Assembly (NCBI RefSeq): GCF_000763385.1
Contig: NZ_JQFA01000004.1
Span: 372,001-436,000 of the forward strand
Source of the DNA: Leptolyngbya sp. KIOST-1
GTDB lineage: Bacteria > Cyanobacteriota > Cyanobacteriia > Phormidesmidales > Phormidesmidaceae
DNA: 64,000 nt
Direction: 5' to 3'
In this document: positions 16,742-26,198 of the stretch, piece by piece
Position numbering within the stretch: position 1 is the first letter of the stretch
How the letters are laid out: each line of letters opens with the position of its first letter
Program-made: the position numbers and the translations under genes
Notes under the pieces: model-generated
The model's database searches: none
Told to the model about the DNA's origin: nothing
What the model saw: the letters and a program-made list of their open reading frames with translations, nothing else

Positions 16742-17479
16742 CTACAGTCGCCGCAGCAGGCTGGGGCCGTGGGTGTCGGTGCCGCAGGTGGTCAGCAGCC
16801 CGTAGGCTTGGGCCAACTGCTCCACGGTGGGGGTGTGGCGAGGGCAGGGCACCCAGGCTTCAGGGTTGGTGTAGGCATAGTAGGTTTCCACGCCGTCAAT
16901 GCCCAGGGCCGCCGCAATAGGAATTAGGCTTTTGGCCGAAACCCGATAGCGGGCCGGGTGAGCCAGCACGGCAATGCCCCCAGCCGCCTGAATAGCTGCA
17001 ATCACCATCGCCGCCAGCTTGGCATCGCCCCGGGGCGCGTAGCCCCGCAGGTAAGGTTCGATCGCATCGTGGCCAGGCGAAAAGCCGTAGCCCAAGATAT
17101 GCACTTCGGTTTCGGCCAGAATGGCGGTAATTTCTACCCCTGTAAACAGTCGAGGAATAGCCCCGCCCCGTCCCCCCTGGCGACGGCGGAGGGAGGTGGG
17201 GTTGCGCCACTGCCAGTCTTCGAGCCAGGCCTTGGCCTGCTGGTAGCCCTTGACGGTGTGGTGATCGGTGATAGCGAAGGCGCTGAGGCCAATATCTACC
17301 ACCTGCTCCATCAGGCCAGCGGGGGTCAGCTTGCCGTCCGAGCAAGCGGTGTGCATGTGGAAGTTGTAGGTGTAGGGGCAGCTGGTTGCGTCCACTGCGG
17401 CAAAAATTTCTCTCAGCATTTCGGCATCCCCGGTGCGAGGACGCTGGCTAAGGGAGCTGAGATGGGGAGTTGCAACCAT
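16742..17479 (-). CDS. PHP-domain phosphoesterase
   Basis: A 245-residue metal-dependent phosphoesterase. The PHP metal-binding motifs are in order: FHMHTACSDG near residue 40, AITDHHTVKG near 72, a Glu in FTGVEITAI, VLAHPARYR near 175 and CGTDTHGPS at the end. This matches stand-alone PHP proteins of the YciV/RnaAM or TrpH type, which remove nucleotides from RNA 5' ends or hydrolyse nucleoside bisphosphates. The exact substrate is not predictable. It converges with the PAP/fibrillin gene. Confidence 0.82.
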   Translation of the reverse strand: MVATPHLSSLSQRPRTGDAEMLREIFAAVDATSCPYTYNFHMHTACSDGKLTPAGLMEQVVDIGLSAFAITDHHTVKGYQQAKAWLEDWQWRNPTSLRRRQGGRGGAIPRLFTGVEITAILAETEVHILGYGFSPGHDAIEPYLRGYAPRGDAKLAAMVIAAIQAAGGIAVLAHPARYRVSAKSLIPIAAALGIDGVETYYAYTNPEAWVPCPRHTPTVEQLAQAYGLLTTCGTDTHGPSLLRRL

Positions 17480-17778
17480 GAATCTTGATAGGGAGTGCGG
17501 CGTTTTACCAAACGTTCTTAATTAAATATATAACTTTCAGCCGTTGAGCGAAGAAACTTATGTGCTTGGGGGGTCGTTCACAGGCATATAAGCCTGTCAT
17601 CTGCCTGTCAGCGGATCCAAAGCTGTGCTCCAACCGTTGACAACCACCAGCCTTAACAACTGCCAGTCTTGACAATTGGACCAAAATTAGCCCACAACAC
17701 TGTTACAGGTTAACAAACCTGGCCGGAACAAAGTGTTCGCGCCTGACCAATTGCCGGGCCTCCTGCCCCTGAAACCTC

Positions 17779-18111
17779 CTAGGACTCTTTGCTGGGGGCG
17801 GGCCGACCCATCAGACGCTGCACCAGCCATTGCAGACCCAGCAAGAACAATCCCAGTCCGGCCAGTCCAAATACGCCGGACCCCAGGGCCGCCATTCCTA
17901 CTACCAGGGTGCGCACCGCCGATGAAATGTTGGCAACCGCCGGATTGTCTGAGACCACCGGATGAGCGGCAAAGTTAGCGGCAATGGAGATCATCAGGCG
18001 GTAGGCCAGCACGGCGATAGTGCCCGCCACAAACGCACCGCTAAAGCATTGCAAAATTCTGGCGACGGGGGTTGCGGCAGGGGAACTGGCGGAGGTCGGG
18101 TCGTCGGGCAT
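17779..18111 (-). CDS. DUF3082-type small membrane protein
   Basis: A 110-residue protein starting at the ATG at 18111; the longer frame to 18246 runs through a palindromic repeat and is unlikely. Two hydrophobic helices are clear (FVAGTIAVLAYRLMISIA and VVGMAALGSGVFGLAGLGL), followed by a short helix and a basic C-terminus. This two-helix layout is that of cyanobacterial DUF3082 proteins. Function unknown. The 299-bp region upstream of the divergently placed PHP gene shows nothing coding, only a short dyad at about 17708-17723. Confidence 0.7.
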   Translation of the reverse strand: MPDDPTSASSPAATPVARILQCFSGAFVAGTIAVLAYRLMISIAANFAAHPVVSDNPAVANISSAVRTLVVGMAALGSGVFGLAGLGLFLLGLQWLVQRLMGRPAPSKES

Positions 18112-18213
18112 GGGAAAGGTTGGCAAAGGACTGTCTATATATTGCCAAACCGGGTGCGATTCCTGCGGTTGCTTAACACAGGGTTGAATCAAAACTTCAA
18201 CGCCTTTCGTAGG

Positions 18214-18231
18214 GGCAAACGGCCGTTTGCC
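18214..18231. repeat. Perfect 18-bp palindrome
   Basis: GGCAAACGGCCGTTTGCC is its own reverse complement. It lies between the DUF3082 start and the 3' end of selO, next to another stem (CAACGCCC with GGGCGTTG, about 18258-18286). Both look like dispersed palindromic repeats; the second could also act as a weak terminator for selO. Confidence 0.7.
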
Positions 18232-18342
18232 TCGACCCAAATTCATGCCTTAATGCAGCAACGCCCGATTCCTTTGGGGCGTTGTTGACTTTGAGGAACG
18301 GATCAAATGGACCTCTGGACCGTTGTGCTCCTAGCAGGACGC

Positions 18343-19800
18343 TCAGGTTTGTCCAATTTGCCCAAAAGGATGCTGAATTTTGTCGAGTAAATCGTAGAAG
18401 GGCTGCCAGTTGTCCTCGGTGGTGATGGGCTCCCAGACTGCCTCAATTTCGGGACGCAGCAGCACCGTTTGCGGGTTGGTGCCCTTGAGCAATGCGGCCA
18501 CTTGCTCCATTTGCTCGGCCTTGAGGCTTTGCAAGCAGCGGTGGTAGATTTGCCGCCACGGTTCGAGTTGGGCCGCTGCCGCCGAGTCCGAGGCTTGCAG
18601 GGTGGTGCTAAATATGTCACCGGCCTGCTCACGCCAGCGGGGGGAAAACTGCTCAGTGAGGGCAAAAAAGAAGTCGTGGTAGCCCACCTGGACGGCACTG
18701 AGCAGGTCGATCGTCTGATTGACCAGGGCGGTGGCCAGATCGGCGTCTAGCTGCTCAAATCCCAACTTCTGCAGCATGCGCTGCCGGTAGTAGGTCTCGT
18801 AGCGATCCTTGAAGGGTTCTAAAGCTGTTTCTAGCTCAGCTTCGGGCATGATCAGCTTGAGGGGTTTTTGCAGTGCCTTGAGGTTCATCTGACAGATCAG
18901 CGGCTGGTTGCCGTAGCTGTAGCGGCCGGCGTAGTCGAAGTAGGCGGCGGTGAAGCGGGGGTCGTAGCCATCCATAAAGGCGTAGGGGCCGTAGTCGAAA
19001 CTTTCGCCAGTGATCGACATGTTGTCGGTGTTGAGCACGCCGTGGCAAAAGCCCACCGACATCCACTGGGCGGCCAAGCGGGCGACGCGATCGCACAGTT
19101 CCCCGTAGAAATGCAGGTAGCGCTCCTGGGCATCGGTAAACAGCCGCGCCTCGGGATAGTAAACGTCGATGACATGCTCTAGCAGCTTGGCAATCAGGTC
19201 GGGGCGGTTGTGGTACTCCAGCCGCTCAAAGGTGCCAAAGCGAATGTGGGACTGGCTGAACCGCACCAGCACCGACGATCGCGTCGGGGAGGGCTCGTCG
19301 CCGCGCCACAGGGCTTCGCCTGTTTCGACCAGGCTGAAAGCGCGGGAGGTGTTCACCCCCAGGGCGTGGAGCGCCTCTGCCGCCAGTACCTCCCGCACGC
19401 CGCCCTTGAGGGTGAGCCTGCCGTCGCCACCGCGGGAGTAGGGCGTGGTGCCCGAGCCTTTGGTGCCAAAGTCGTAGAGGGTGCCGTCGATGCCGCGCAC
19501 CTGGCCGTAGAGAAAGCCGCGCCCGTCGCCCAGAAAAGGGTTGTATTCGCCAAACTGGTAGCCGTGGTAGCGCAGGGCCAAAAAGGGCTCGCGCCCCTGA
19601 AATTTGCCGAAGGCTTCGATAAAGTCGCCATCGCTGACGGCGGCGGGGTCGAGGCCGAGCCGCCGCACCAGGTCGTCGTTGCGAAAGCGCAGCCGGTGCT
19701 GCGGAAACTCGGCGGCGGAAACCACATCGTAGTAGTCGTCGCCCAGAGACTCCAGGGCAGGTAGGTAGTCGAGGGCAAGCAGGGGGTTTGCGGCGGTCAT
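18343..19800 (-). CDS. selO: Protein adenylyltransferase SelO
   Basis: A 485-residue SelO/YdiU (UPF0061) pseudokinase that AMPylates proteins, linked to redox stress. The family blocks are clear: [19 protein letters not shown], then [18 protein letters not shown] with the nucleotide-binding Gly/Lys region, [15 protein letters not shown], and [20 protein letters not shown] with the catalytic-loop Asp/Asn and metal-binding Asp. Length is normal. The C-terminal selenocysteine or cysteine found in some members is not seen; the protein ends FGQIGQT. It stands alone and diverges from the GH116 gene, 127 bp away. Confidence 0.92.
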   Translation of the reverse strand: MTAANPLLALDYLPALESLGDDYYDVVSAAEFPQHRLRFRNDDLVRRLGLDPAAVSDGDFIEAFGKFQGREPFLALRYHGYQFGEYNPFLGDGRGFLYGQVRGIDGTLYDFGTKGSGTTPYSRGGDGRLTLKGGVREVLAAEALHALGVNTSRAFSLVETGEALWRGDEPSPTRSSVLVRFSQSHIRFGTFERLEYHNRPDLIAKLLEHVIDVYYPEARLFTDAQERYLHFYGELCDRVARLAAQWMSVGFCHGVLNTDNMSITGESFDYGPYAFMDGYDPRFTAAYFDYAGRYSYGNQPLICQMNLKALQKPLKLIMPEAELETALEPFKDRYETYYRQRMLQKLGFEQLDADLATALVNQTIDLLSAVQVGYHDFFFALTEQFSPRWREQAGDIFSTTLQASDSAAAAQLEPWRQIYHRCLQSLKAEQMEQVAALLKGTNPQTVLLRPEIEAVWEPITTEDNWQPFYDLLDKIQHPFGQIGQT

Positions 19801-19927
19801 AGGTCTCGGGCGTCAGGACTTTAGCAACAAAGGCATTACTTAAGTATTGCAAATCTAACGCCCGGCGATCGCCTTCGCAGGGAGATGACGCAGCCTATTA
19901 ATCAACCCGCTCCGGTAAAATTCTGGG

Positions 19928-22429
19928 ATGACTGAAACCCCATCCCTTCCCCAAATCCCCCCCCAGGCGTGGCAGCGACCGATCGGCCAGCCCTGGGAAC
20001 ACCACTACATTGTGCGCTACGCCAGCAACCTCGATGATGGCCCCAGCCACGGGGCACCCCTGGGTGGCATGGGGGCAGGCTGTATGGGGCGATCGCCCCA
20101 CGGCGACTTCAACCTCTGGCACCTGGACGGCGGCGAGCATCTGTTCCAGAGCTTCCCTGGCTGCCAGTTCAGCCTGTGGGAGAGCACCGGGGCAGGCACC
20201 CAGGCCTACGGCCTCAGCACCGAGCCGCCCAAGGATGGGACGTTGTCCGCCTGGCAGTGGTATCCCGCTTCCACCCAGGGACGCACGACGGGGAGCTACC
20301 ACGCCCTCTACCCCCGCAGTTGGTACCGCTACGAGAATGTGTTTCGCGCTCAGGTCACCTGCGAACAGATCTCGCCCATCTGGCCCCACAACTACAGAGA
20401 AGCCAGCTACCCGGTGGTGGCCTTTGAGTGGACCGCCCACAACCCCACCCGCTTCCCCATCACCCTGAGCGTCATGGTGAGCTGGCAGAATATGGTGGGC
20501 TGGTTCACCAATACGCAAAAATCCCCCGAGGTGCTGCAACGCGACGACGGTAGCCCCTACTACGACTACGTGCCTGCGATCGGCCAAAGCACAGGCAACT
20601 TTAACCAGTTCCTCAACGAGGGTGGCCTCAGGGCGCTGGTGATGGATGGGGCTTGGGAGGGGGAACCTGCCGAAGGCGACGGTCAGTGGTGCATCGCAAC
20701 GTTGGATGACCCCAGTGTAGAAGTGTCCTACGACCTGCGGTGGAACCCGGCGGGTGACGGGCGCGACCTGTGGGATACCTTTGCCAAGCTGGGGCGATTG
20801 ATGAACCTGCTGGACACCAGCCCGGCAAAAGAAGGAGAGCAGATTGCGGGGGCGATCGCCCTCCGCTTTACCCTGCAACCCGGCGAGACCAAGCAGATCC
20901 CCGTCGCTCTGGCGTGGGATTTGCCCGTCACCGAGTTTGCTGCCGGGGTGGTGAACTATCGGCGCTATACCGACTTTTTTGGCCGGAGCGGACGGAATGC
21001 GCGGGCGATCGCCTTCACCGCCCTGAGCGACTACCAAACCTGGCAGCGGGAAATTACCAACTGGCAGCAGCCGATTCTCGATCGCCCCGACCTGCCCGAC
21101 CCCTTCAAAATGGCACTGTTCAACGAGCTGTATGACCTGGCCAGCGGCGGCACCCTGTGGAGCGCCGCCACCGAGGCCGACCCCGTGGGCCAGTTCGCCG
21201 TGCTGGAGTGCATTGACTATCGCTGGTACGAAAGCCTGGACGTGCGCCTCTACGGCGGCTTTGCCACCCTGCTGCTGTGGCCGGAGCTGGAGAAGGCCGT
21301 GCTGCGCGCCTTTGCCCGCGCCGTCCCCACCCAGGACGATCGCACCCGCATCATTGGCTACTACGTCACCATGGGCCTGGAGCAGCCCCCGGCGCTCCGC
21401 AAGCTCAAGGGCGCAACCCCCCACGACCTCGGTGCCCCCAACGAGCACCCCTGGGCGCAGACCAACTACACCAGCTACCAAGACTGCAACCAGTGGAAAG
21501 ACCTGGGCAGCGACTTTGTGCTCCAGGTTTACCGCGCCTACCGGTTCACGGGGGCGACGGATGTAGAATTCCTGAAAGACTGCTGGCCCGCCGTGGTCGA
21601 TACCCTGCAATACCTGAAGCACTTCGATCGCGACGGCGACGGCATGCCCGAAAACGAGGGTGCCCCCGACCAGACCTTCGACGACTGGCAGCTCAAGGGC
21701 ATTAGCGCCTACTGCGGTGGGCTGTGGCTGGGGGCGCTGGAGGCGGCGATCGCGATCGCCGAAATCCTCACCGCTGCCAACCTTGCCCCCGGCAACACCC
21801 CGATTTTGCTCAGCCAGTACCGCCGCTGGCTCGACAACGGCCTCAAGGCCTACCACCCCAAGCTGTGGAATGGCCGCTACTACCGCCTCGATACGGGCAG
21901 CGGCTCCGATGTAGTGATGGCCGACCAGCTCTGCGGCCAGTTTATGGTGCGCCACCTGGGCCTGCCCGACCTGGTGGAGGATGAGTTTACTCTCTCGGCC
22001 CTCGATGCCATCTACGACGCCTGCTTTGTGAAATTTAACCAGGTCGTCCAAAGCCAGGAACGTCCCCCCCAGCAAAAGTTTGAGGGGGCGCAGCTGGGCA
22101 ACTTTAGCGCCGCCACGCTGAAAATGGCGATCGGGGCGGCTAACGGTGTGCTGCCCGACGGTTCCCCGGAAGACCCCGACAGCACCCACCAGCAGGAGGT
22201 GTGGACGGGGATTAACTTTGGTCTGGCGGCGTTTTTGGCCCAAATGGGCAAGCGGGAGGAGGCGATGGCGATCGCCCTGGCCGTCATCCACCAAATCTAC
22301 AGCTACGGCCTGCAATTTCGCACCCCGGAGGCGATCACCGCCCTGGGCACCTACCGCGCCTGCCACTACATGCGCCCCATGGCCATCTGGGGGCTATACG
22401 AAGTGCTCACCGCCAGCCCCGATCCGTAG
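19928..22429 (+). CDS. GH116 glycosidase (bile-acid beta-glucosidase/GBA2-like)
   Basis: An 833-residue protein with the N-terminal beta-sandwich (GGMGAGCMGRSPHGDFNLW) and the C-terminal (alpha/alpha)6 barrel of GH116. The nucleophile is predicted as E427 in VLECIDYRWYESLDVRLYG and the acid/base lies in DQTFDDW (from D581), followed by SAYCGGLWLGAL. Family members hydrolyse beta-glucosides, including glucosylceramide in animals and aryl glucosides in bacteria. No signal peptide, so it is cytosolic. The TAG stop codon is part of the inverted-repeat element that begins at 22426, so the last residues may have been set by that insertion. Confidence 0.9.
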   Translation: MTETPSLPQIPPQAWQRPIGQPWEHHYIVRYASNLDDGPSHGAPLGGMGAGCMGRSPHGDFNLWHLDGGEHLFQSFPGCQFSLWESTGAGTQAYGLSTEPPKDGTLSAWQWYPASTQGRTTGSYHALYPRSWYRYENVFRAQVTCEQISPIWPHNYREASYPVVAFEWTAHNPTRFPITLSVMVSWQNMVGWFTNTQKSPEVLQRDDGSPYYDYVPAIGQSTGNFNQFLNEGGLRALVMDGAWEGEPAEGDGQWCIATLDDPSVEVSYDLRWNPAGDGRDLWDTFAKLGRLMNLLDTSPAKEGEQIAGAIALRFTLQPGETKQIPVALAWDLPVTEFAAGVVNYRRYTDFFGRSGRNARAIAFTALSDYQTWQREITNWQQPILDRPDLPDPFKMALFNELYDLASGGTLWSAATEADPVGQFAVLECIDYRWYESLDVRLYGGFATLLLWPELEKAVLRAFARAVPTQDDRTRIIGYYVTMGLEQPPALRKLKGATPHDLGAPNEHPWAQTNYTSYQDCNQWKDLGSDFVLQVYRAYRFTGATDVEFLKDCWPAVVDTLQYLKHFDRDGDGMPENEGAPDQTFDDWQLKGISAYCGGLWLGALEAAIAIAEILTAANLAPGNTPILLSQYRRWLDNGLKAYHPKLWNGRYYRLDTGSGSDVVMADQLCGQFMVRHLGLPDLVEDEFTLSALDAIYDACFVKFNQVVQSQERPPQQKFEGAQLGNFSAATLKMAIGAANGVLPDGSPEDPDSTHQQEVWTGINFGLAAFLAQMGKREEAMAIALAVIHQIYSYGLQFRTPEAITALGTYRACHYMRPMAIWGLYEVLTASPDP

Positions 22430-22599
22430 GGTGCATTCGCGGCGCGACACCCCCTGCTGCTACCCCACCACCCCCGCCCGCCGCAATGCACCACAGCGAG
22501 GAACCCGATTGTGAGGATATTCGCGATGGTTAGGCGGTGCATTGCGGCACAGGGGCGATCGTCTAGTGCGAAGATTTGAGGGCCGCGAATGCACCCTAC
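22426..22599. repeat. 174-bp inverted-repeat element, copy 1
   Basis: The ends are an 18-bp perfect inverted repeat: GTAGGGTGCATTCGCGGC at 22426 and its complement at 22582-22599. A second nested pair, GCCGCAATGCACC (22480-22492) and GGTGCATTGCGGC (22536-22548), lies inside. There is no ORF, so it could be a MITE or a structured RNA-forming repeat. Its second base begins the stop codon of the GH116 gene. No target duplication is evident. Confidence 0.85.
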
Positions 22600-22617
22600 C
22601 GATGAAGGAGAGCGCCG

Positions 22618-22857
22618 ATGTCAGAAAAACTTCTCTTCCAATACGATCAGGTGAGCGATATTTTCTACATCAACAAATGCGCGCCCTACGCTGAGCAAGA
22701 ATCCGAAGAAATTGGCGACGAGATGATTGCCCGCCTCAACCCGGTGTCTGGCGAGGTGGAGAATTTGGAAATTCTCTTTTTCTCAAAGCGACTCTTGAAT
22801 GCGGACTTTCTGCTGGAATTGCCCGTTATCGCTAATTTGCGGTTGGCGGCATCGTAG
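22618..22857 (+). CDS. DUF2283-family small protein
   Basis: A 79-residue protein. The start FQYDQVSDIFYINKCAPYA matches the DUF2283 strand pattern (YD...D.LYI), followed by an acidic helix and NPVSGEVENLEILFFSKRL. An AAGGAG site sits 8-13 bp before the ATG. The family is common in cyanobacteria and its function is unknown; some members accompany toxin-antitoxin loci. The gene is boxed in by two copies of the same inverted-repeat element, and the second copy supplies its TAG stop. Confidence 0.75.
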   Translation: MSEKLLFQYDQVSDIFYINKCAPYAEQESEEIGDEMIARLNPVSGEVENLEILFFSKRLLNADFLLELPVIANLRLAAS

Positions 22858-23031
22858 GGTGCATTCGCGGCACGATCACTTTCAGCTTCTACCCTTTTAA
22901 CCCCTGCCCCGCCGCAATGCACCGATGGCGGTGAGGCAAATGCGGGGATGCTCGCGATAGGTGGGCGTTGCATTGCGGAGCGGAGATGGGTGGGTGGTGG
23001 GCGTAGGTTGGGGGCCGCGAATGCACCCTAC
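22854..23031. repeat. 178-bp inverted-repeat element, copy 2
   Basis: It has the same 18-bp terminal inverted repeat as copy 1 (starting GTAGGGTGCATTCG at 22854; complement at 23014-23031). It also has the internal GCCGCAATGCACC at 22911-22923, with a slightly degraded partner near 22966. The middle has diverged from copy 1. As in copy 1, bases 2-4 (TAG) are the stop codon of the preceding gene. Confidence 0.85.
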
Positions 23032-23078
23032 CGCAGGAGCCACCACAGCAGGACGGTGATACCGAGACCCAGCAAAAA

Positions 23079-25407
23079 CTACAGCGCTATGGGCACCCGC
23101 TGGGGGCGTGTCAATAAGGTGGTGAGAAGGGTGGGGGCTGCTTTCGGTTCTGCCACAACCATTTGGCTGAGGTCATCAAGGGCACGATCGCAGTCTTCTA
23201 CATTCTTAGAAAGTCCCATATCTTGGTACTTGGTACAGCGTCCGTGCAGATTCGTAGGCTTGACGGGCCTCCCATTTCTGATCAACGCTGGCTAGGGCTC
23301 CGCCAAGGTTGAAGAGGGAAGTGGCCTCGCCTTGGCGATCGCCGATCTCCTGCGCGATAGCTAACGCTTGCTGAAGATACTGAATGGCCTGTTGGGATTG
23401 GCCCAGAGACCGGTATACATTGCCCAAACTGCCTAGAGAATTGGCCTCGCCTTTGCGATCACCGATCTCCCGCGCGATAGCTAGCCACTGCTGGTGGTAC
23501 TTAATAGTTTGTTGGTCTTGACCTAACGAATCGTACACATTGCCCAAACTGCCCAGGGAATCAGCCTCACCTTGACGATCGCCAATCTCCCGCGCGATCG
23601 TTAATGACTGTTGCTGGTACTCAAGAGCCTGTTGATATTGGCCCAGCGACTGGTATACATTGCCCAAATTGCCTAGGGAACTGGCTTCGCCACGGCGACT
23701 TTCCTGCGGAAACGCTTTGCGAACGCCGATCTCCCGCATGATCGCTAGTGATTGTTGATGGTATTTAATTGCCTGGTGGTATTCGCCTAAAGAATGATAC
23801 ACATTACCCAAATTGCTTAGTGAATTGGCTTCCCCATGGCGGCTTTCCAGCAGAAACGCTTCTTGAACGCTCATCTCCCGCTTGATCGCTAATGACCGCT
23901 GATGGCACTCAATTGCCTGTTGGTACTGCCCCCGCGAATTGTACACAATGCCTAAGTTGCCGCAAACAGCAGCAAATGTGAGGTTTTCTGCTTGGGTCGG
24001 TCGCCATTGCCGATATAGCTGACCATACAGGTCAGCCAGGGTAGCGTAGTATCCGCGCAAACTAAAAAATATGTCGCACTTGCCAACTACAATTGCCGCA
24101 TCGTTAAAGCGGCCCAGCTGCACTTGGTGATAGAACGTCTCTAAATACTCCTTGGCGGCGTCTTGGGTGTCATTCGGGCCAAATTCCTGTCGGCGGTGGC
24201 TCCAAAAGTAGGCGATCGCCCGTTCATGGGCGGTAGTCAAATCCCCCGCCTGCCGCTGCACAAACTCGCGAATGCGGGGCTGTAGGCGAAATTGTAGGTG
24301 GCCTGCGGCACTGGGCTGGGACAGCTCTTGCAGCAGCGACCTTCTATCCAAATCGCGCAGGTCAGCATCCGTCACCGGCTGCTCCAGCACCAGGGCAGCG
24401 GCCATCTCCGCCGTAAATTCGTTTTGAAACACACTGGCCTGGTTCAGCAGGTGCCGCAGCGGCTCCGGCAGCCGCTCCAGGCTCCAAACCAGCACATCCT
24501 CGGCACTGATGTCGGTTTCGTAGGGGCGATCGCCCCTGAGCTGAAACAGATTGTCGAACTGTTCCAGATGACTCACCCAGCGGTTGCCGGGGCGATATTC
24601 ATTGCACAGCCACCCCGCCACCAGGGTCAGCGCCAGGGGGTTGCCCTGTAGCCGCTGGGCCAGGGGCACCAGGGCAGCCGGGTCGTTCTCCACCCCCAGC
24701 GCCCCTAGCAGTGCCGCCCCTTCCTCCGGGCTCAGCCCCTCATCCAGCAGCAGCCACTCCGACTGTCGCCAGCCAAAGTACTTGGCTGGGTATTCTCGAC
24801 TGGCCAGCAGCAGCACACTCTGGCTGCCCAACTGCTGAAAATCGCGCAGAAAGTCGGCATAGCCCCCCTGCCACTCTCCTTCCGGCGTCAGCAGCGACTC
24901 CATATTGTCGATCGCCAGCAGGTAGCGGCCCATTTGTAGATGGCGCAGCAGCCGCTGGGGCAGGTCTTTATCCTCAATAGCCTGCACCTGGTCAATGGGC
25001 ACGTCTAGCTCCAGCAACGCCCGCCGGGCCAGGGCCGATAAGTTGGTACCGGTACGCACATCGGCCCAAAATTTGCTGGCAAAGCCAGGGCAGTCGGCAA
25101 AAGCTTTGCCCACCAGGGTGCTCTTGCCAATGCCCCCCTCGCCCCGCACGCCAATGATGGCGGTGGTGCCCTCTTGCAGCCAGGTGTTGAGCTGGCCCAA
25201 CTGCTCCTGCCGTCCCTGGAAGTAGCGCAGCTCCGGCAGCGGGTCGCTGTAGATTAGCCGAGCCTTTTCGGCCTCGTGGATGGTGATGATGTTGGTTTGG
25301 TGCTCAACCGTTCCCTGGTTGAGGACGCCAATTTTTTCAACCACCGGCTGGCCCCTACAGGTTGATGGTGTTTTGCTGGTTGACGATGGTGCCCTGGTTG
25401 ACGACAC
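23079..25407 (-). CDS. NB-ARC/TPR STAND NTPase, C-terminus frameshifted
   Basis: A signal-transducing NTPase of 733 residues in the intact frame (stop at 23206). The N-terminus repeats the VNQGT-type motif of the gene before it, followed by FQGRQEQL and the P-loop GEGGIGKSTL (89-98), Walker B RYLLAIDNMES, and a winged-helix region. At least five TPR repeats of about 40 residues follow (SLGNLGNVYxSLGQxQQAI). A 7-bp tandem duplication, CTTGGTA twice at 23222-23235, shifts the frame near the end. Removing one copy restores YQDMGLSKNVEDCDRALDDL and runs to a stop at 23079. STAND proteins of this type act as ligand-triggered switches, often in defence or cell death. It starts with GTG and overlaps the upstream small gene by 53 bp. 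Confidence 0.85.
23222..23235. repeat. 7-bp tandem duplication causing a frameshift
   Basis: CTTGGTA occurs twice without a gap. On the coding (minus) strand it reads TACCAAG twice. The duplication adds +1 to the frame and replaces about 42 C-terminal residues with five. Confidence 0.85.
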
Positions 25408-25759
25408 CGATTTTCTCCGCCAGCTGGGTCATATTCACGATCGCCCCCGGCTGGGCCTGCACCGCCGTTTGAATCGCCTGGGCTGAGGTTTGTAGCTCAG
25501 GATCTTGGGCTGCCAAGGCTTCTACAGTTGTGACTAAAGCGGCGATGCCGTGAGTGGCGGGCTGTTGTTCAGCTAAGGCGGGGTTTTGGGCCACTTGCTC
25601 AATGGCCTCAGCGGTTTTGGGGTCTTGCTTCCGCAGGGTGGCGAGAAAGCTGCTAACGAGGTTCCACACGCTATCGGATAGCTTTTCGCCGGTTTTCTCA
25701 AAGGCTTTGGTCGCTACTAGCGTAGCGATCGCAGCGGCAGTCAGGCTCACGGGTTCCAT
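25355..25759 (-). CDS. Small helper protein preceding the STAND NTPase
   Basis: A 134-residue protein beginning MEPVSLTAAAIATLVATKAF. It has a hydrophobic helix, then a helical Ala/Gln/Glu-rich middle and a C-terminal block LAEKIGVVNQGTIVNQQNTI. Proteins of this pattern are often found in cyanobacteria ahead of NB-ARC or caspase-like genes and may be effector-associated adaptors (recollection, not computed). The last block is repeated about 79 bp later, at the start of the STAND frame (VEKIGVLNQGTVEHQTNI), in a different frame. So the two genes are either naturally overlapping or one gene split by a partial duplication. Confidence 0.65.
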   Translation of the reverse strand: MEPVSLTAAAIATLVATKAFEKTGEKLSDSVWNLVSSFLATLRKQDPKTAEAIEQVAQNPALAEQQPATHGIAALVTTVEALAAQDPELQTSAQAIQTAVQAQPGAIVNMTQLAEKIGVVNQGTIVNQQNTINL

Positions 25760-25802
25760 CGCAGCGGCTCCAATGGGGCGATCGGGTTGCCATCATTGTA
25801 GG

Positions 25803-26198
25803 CTATGGCTTTGGGGCGATCGCCGCTGCCAACCGCTGAGCCAGCTCGGTTTTGCCCAGTTGCCCCTGGGCCACCTGCATGACTAAAGCGTAGGCTGCAT
25901 CAGGCGTCAGCCCCAGTCGAGCACCGTTGAGCCGGATGAAGGTATCCATCACCGCAAACGCCGTGCGCTTGTTGCCGTCCACAAAGGGGTGCTTCTTGGC
26001 CAGGTGGTATAAGTATGCCGCTGCCTGGTCGGCCAGGGTAGGATGCAGCAGCTGGCCGCCAAAGGTGGCCTGGGGCTGGGCCAGGGCAGACTCCATCAGC
26101 TCGATATCGCGCACCCCAGACGTACCACCAAACCGCTCAATCTGACGGCTATGGATCATTAAAACCGTTTCAGCATCGAGAAATTTAGGAGTTGGCAA
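25803..26198 (-). CDS. doc: Doc/Fic-type death-on-curing toxin
   Basis: A 131-residue Doc toxin. The active-site loop KHPFVDGNKRTAFAVMDTF is intact (HxFxDGNKR), and the N-terminal block FLDAETVLMIHSRQIERFGG is typical. Doc uses this Fic fold to phosphorylate EF-Tu and stop translation. Its start overlaps the end of the upstream antitoxin gene by 14 bp, the usual coupled order. Only 43 bp separate its stop from the STAND helper gene on the same strand, so all four genes may share one transcript. Confidence 0.88.
   Translation of the reverse strand: MPTPKFLDAETVLMIHSRQIERFGGTSGVRDIELMESALAQPQATFGGQLLHPTLADQAAAYLYHLAKKHPFVDGNKRTAFAVMDTFIRLNGARLGLTPDAAYALVMQVAQGQLGKTELAQRLAAAIAPKP

Noticed and set aside
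17480-17778. Search for a tRNA or small RNA gene in this gap
   Set aside because: No cloverleaf or T-loop consensus was found, only a short dyad.
19898-22366. 822-codon open frame on the minus strand
   Set aside because: It is a shadow of the GH116 gene in high-GC DNA; its composition (Gly/Val/His/Leu-rich, no motifs) is not protein-like and GH116 has clear catalytic residues.
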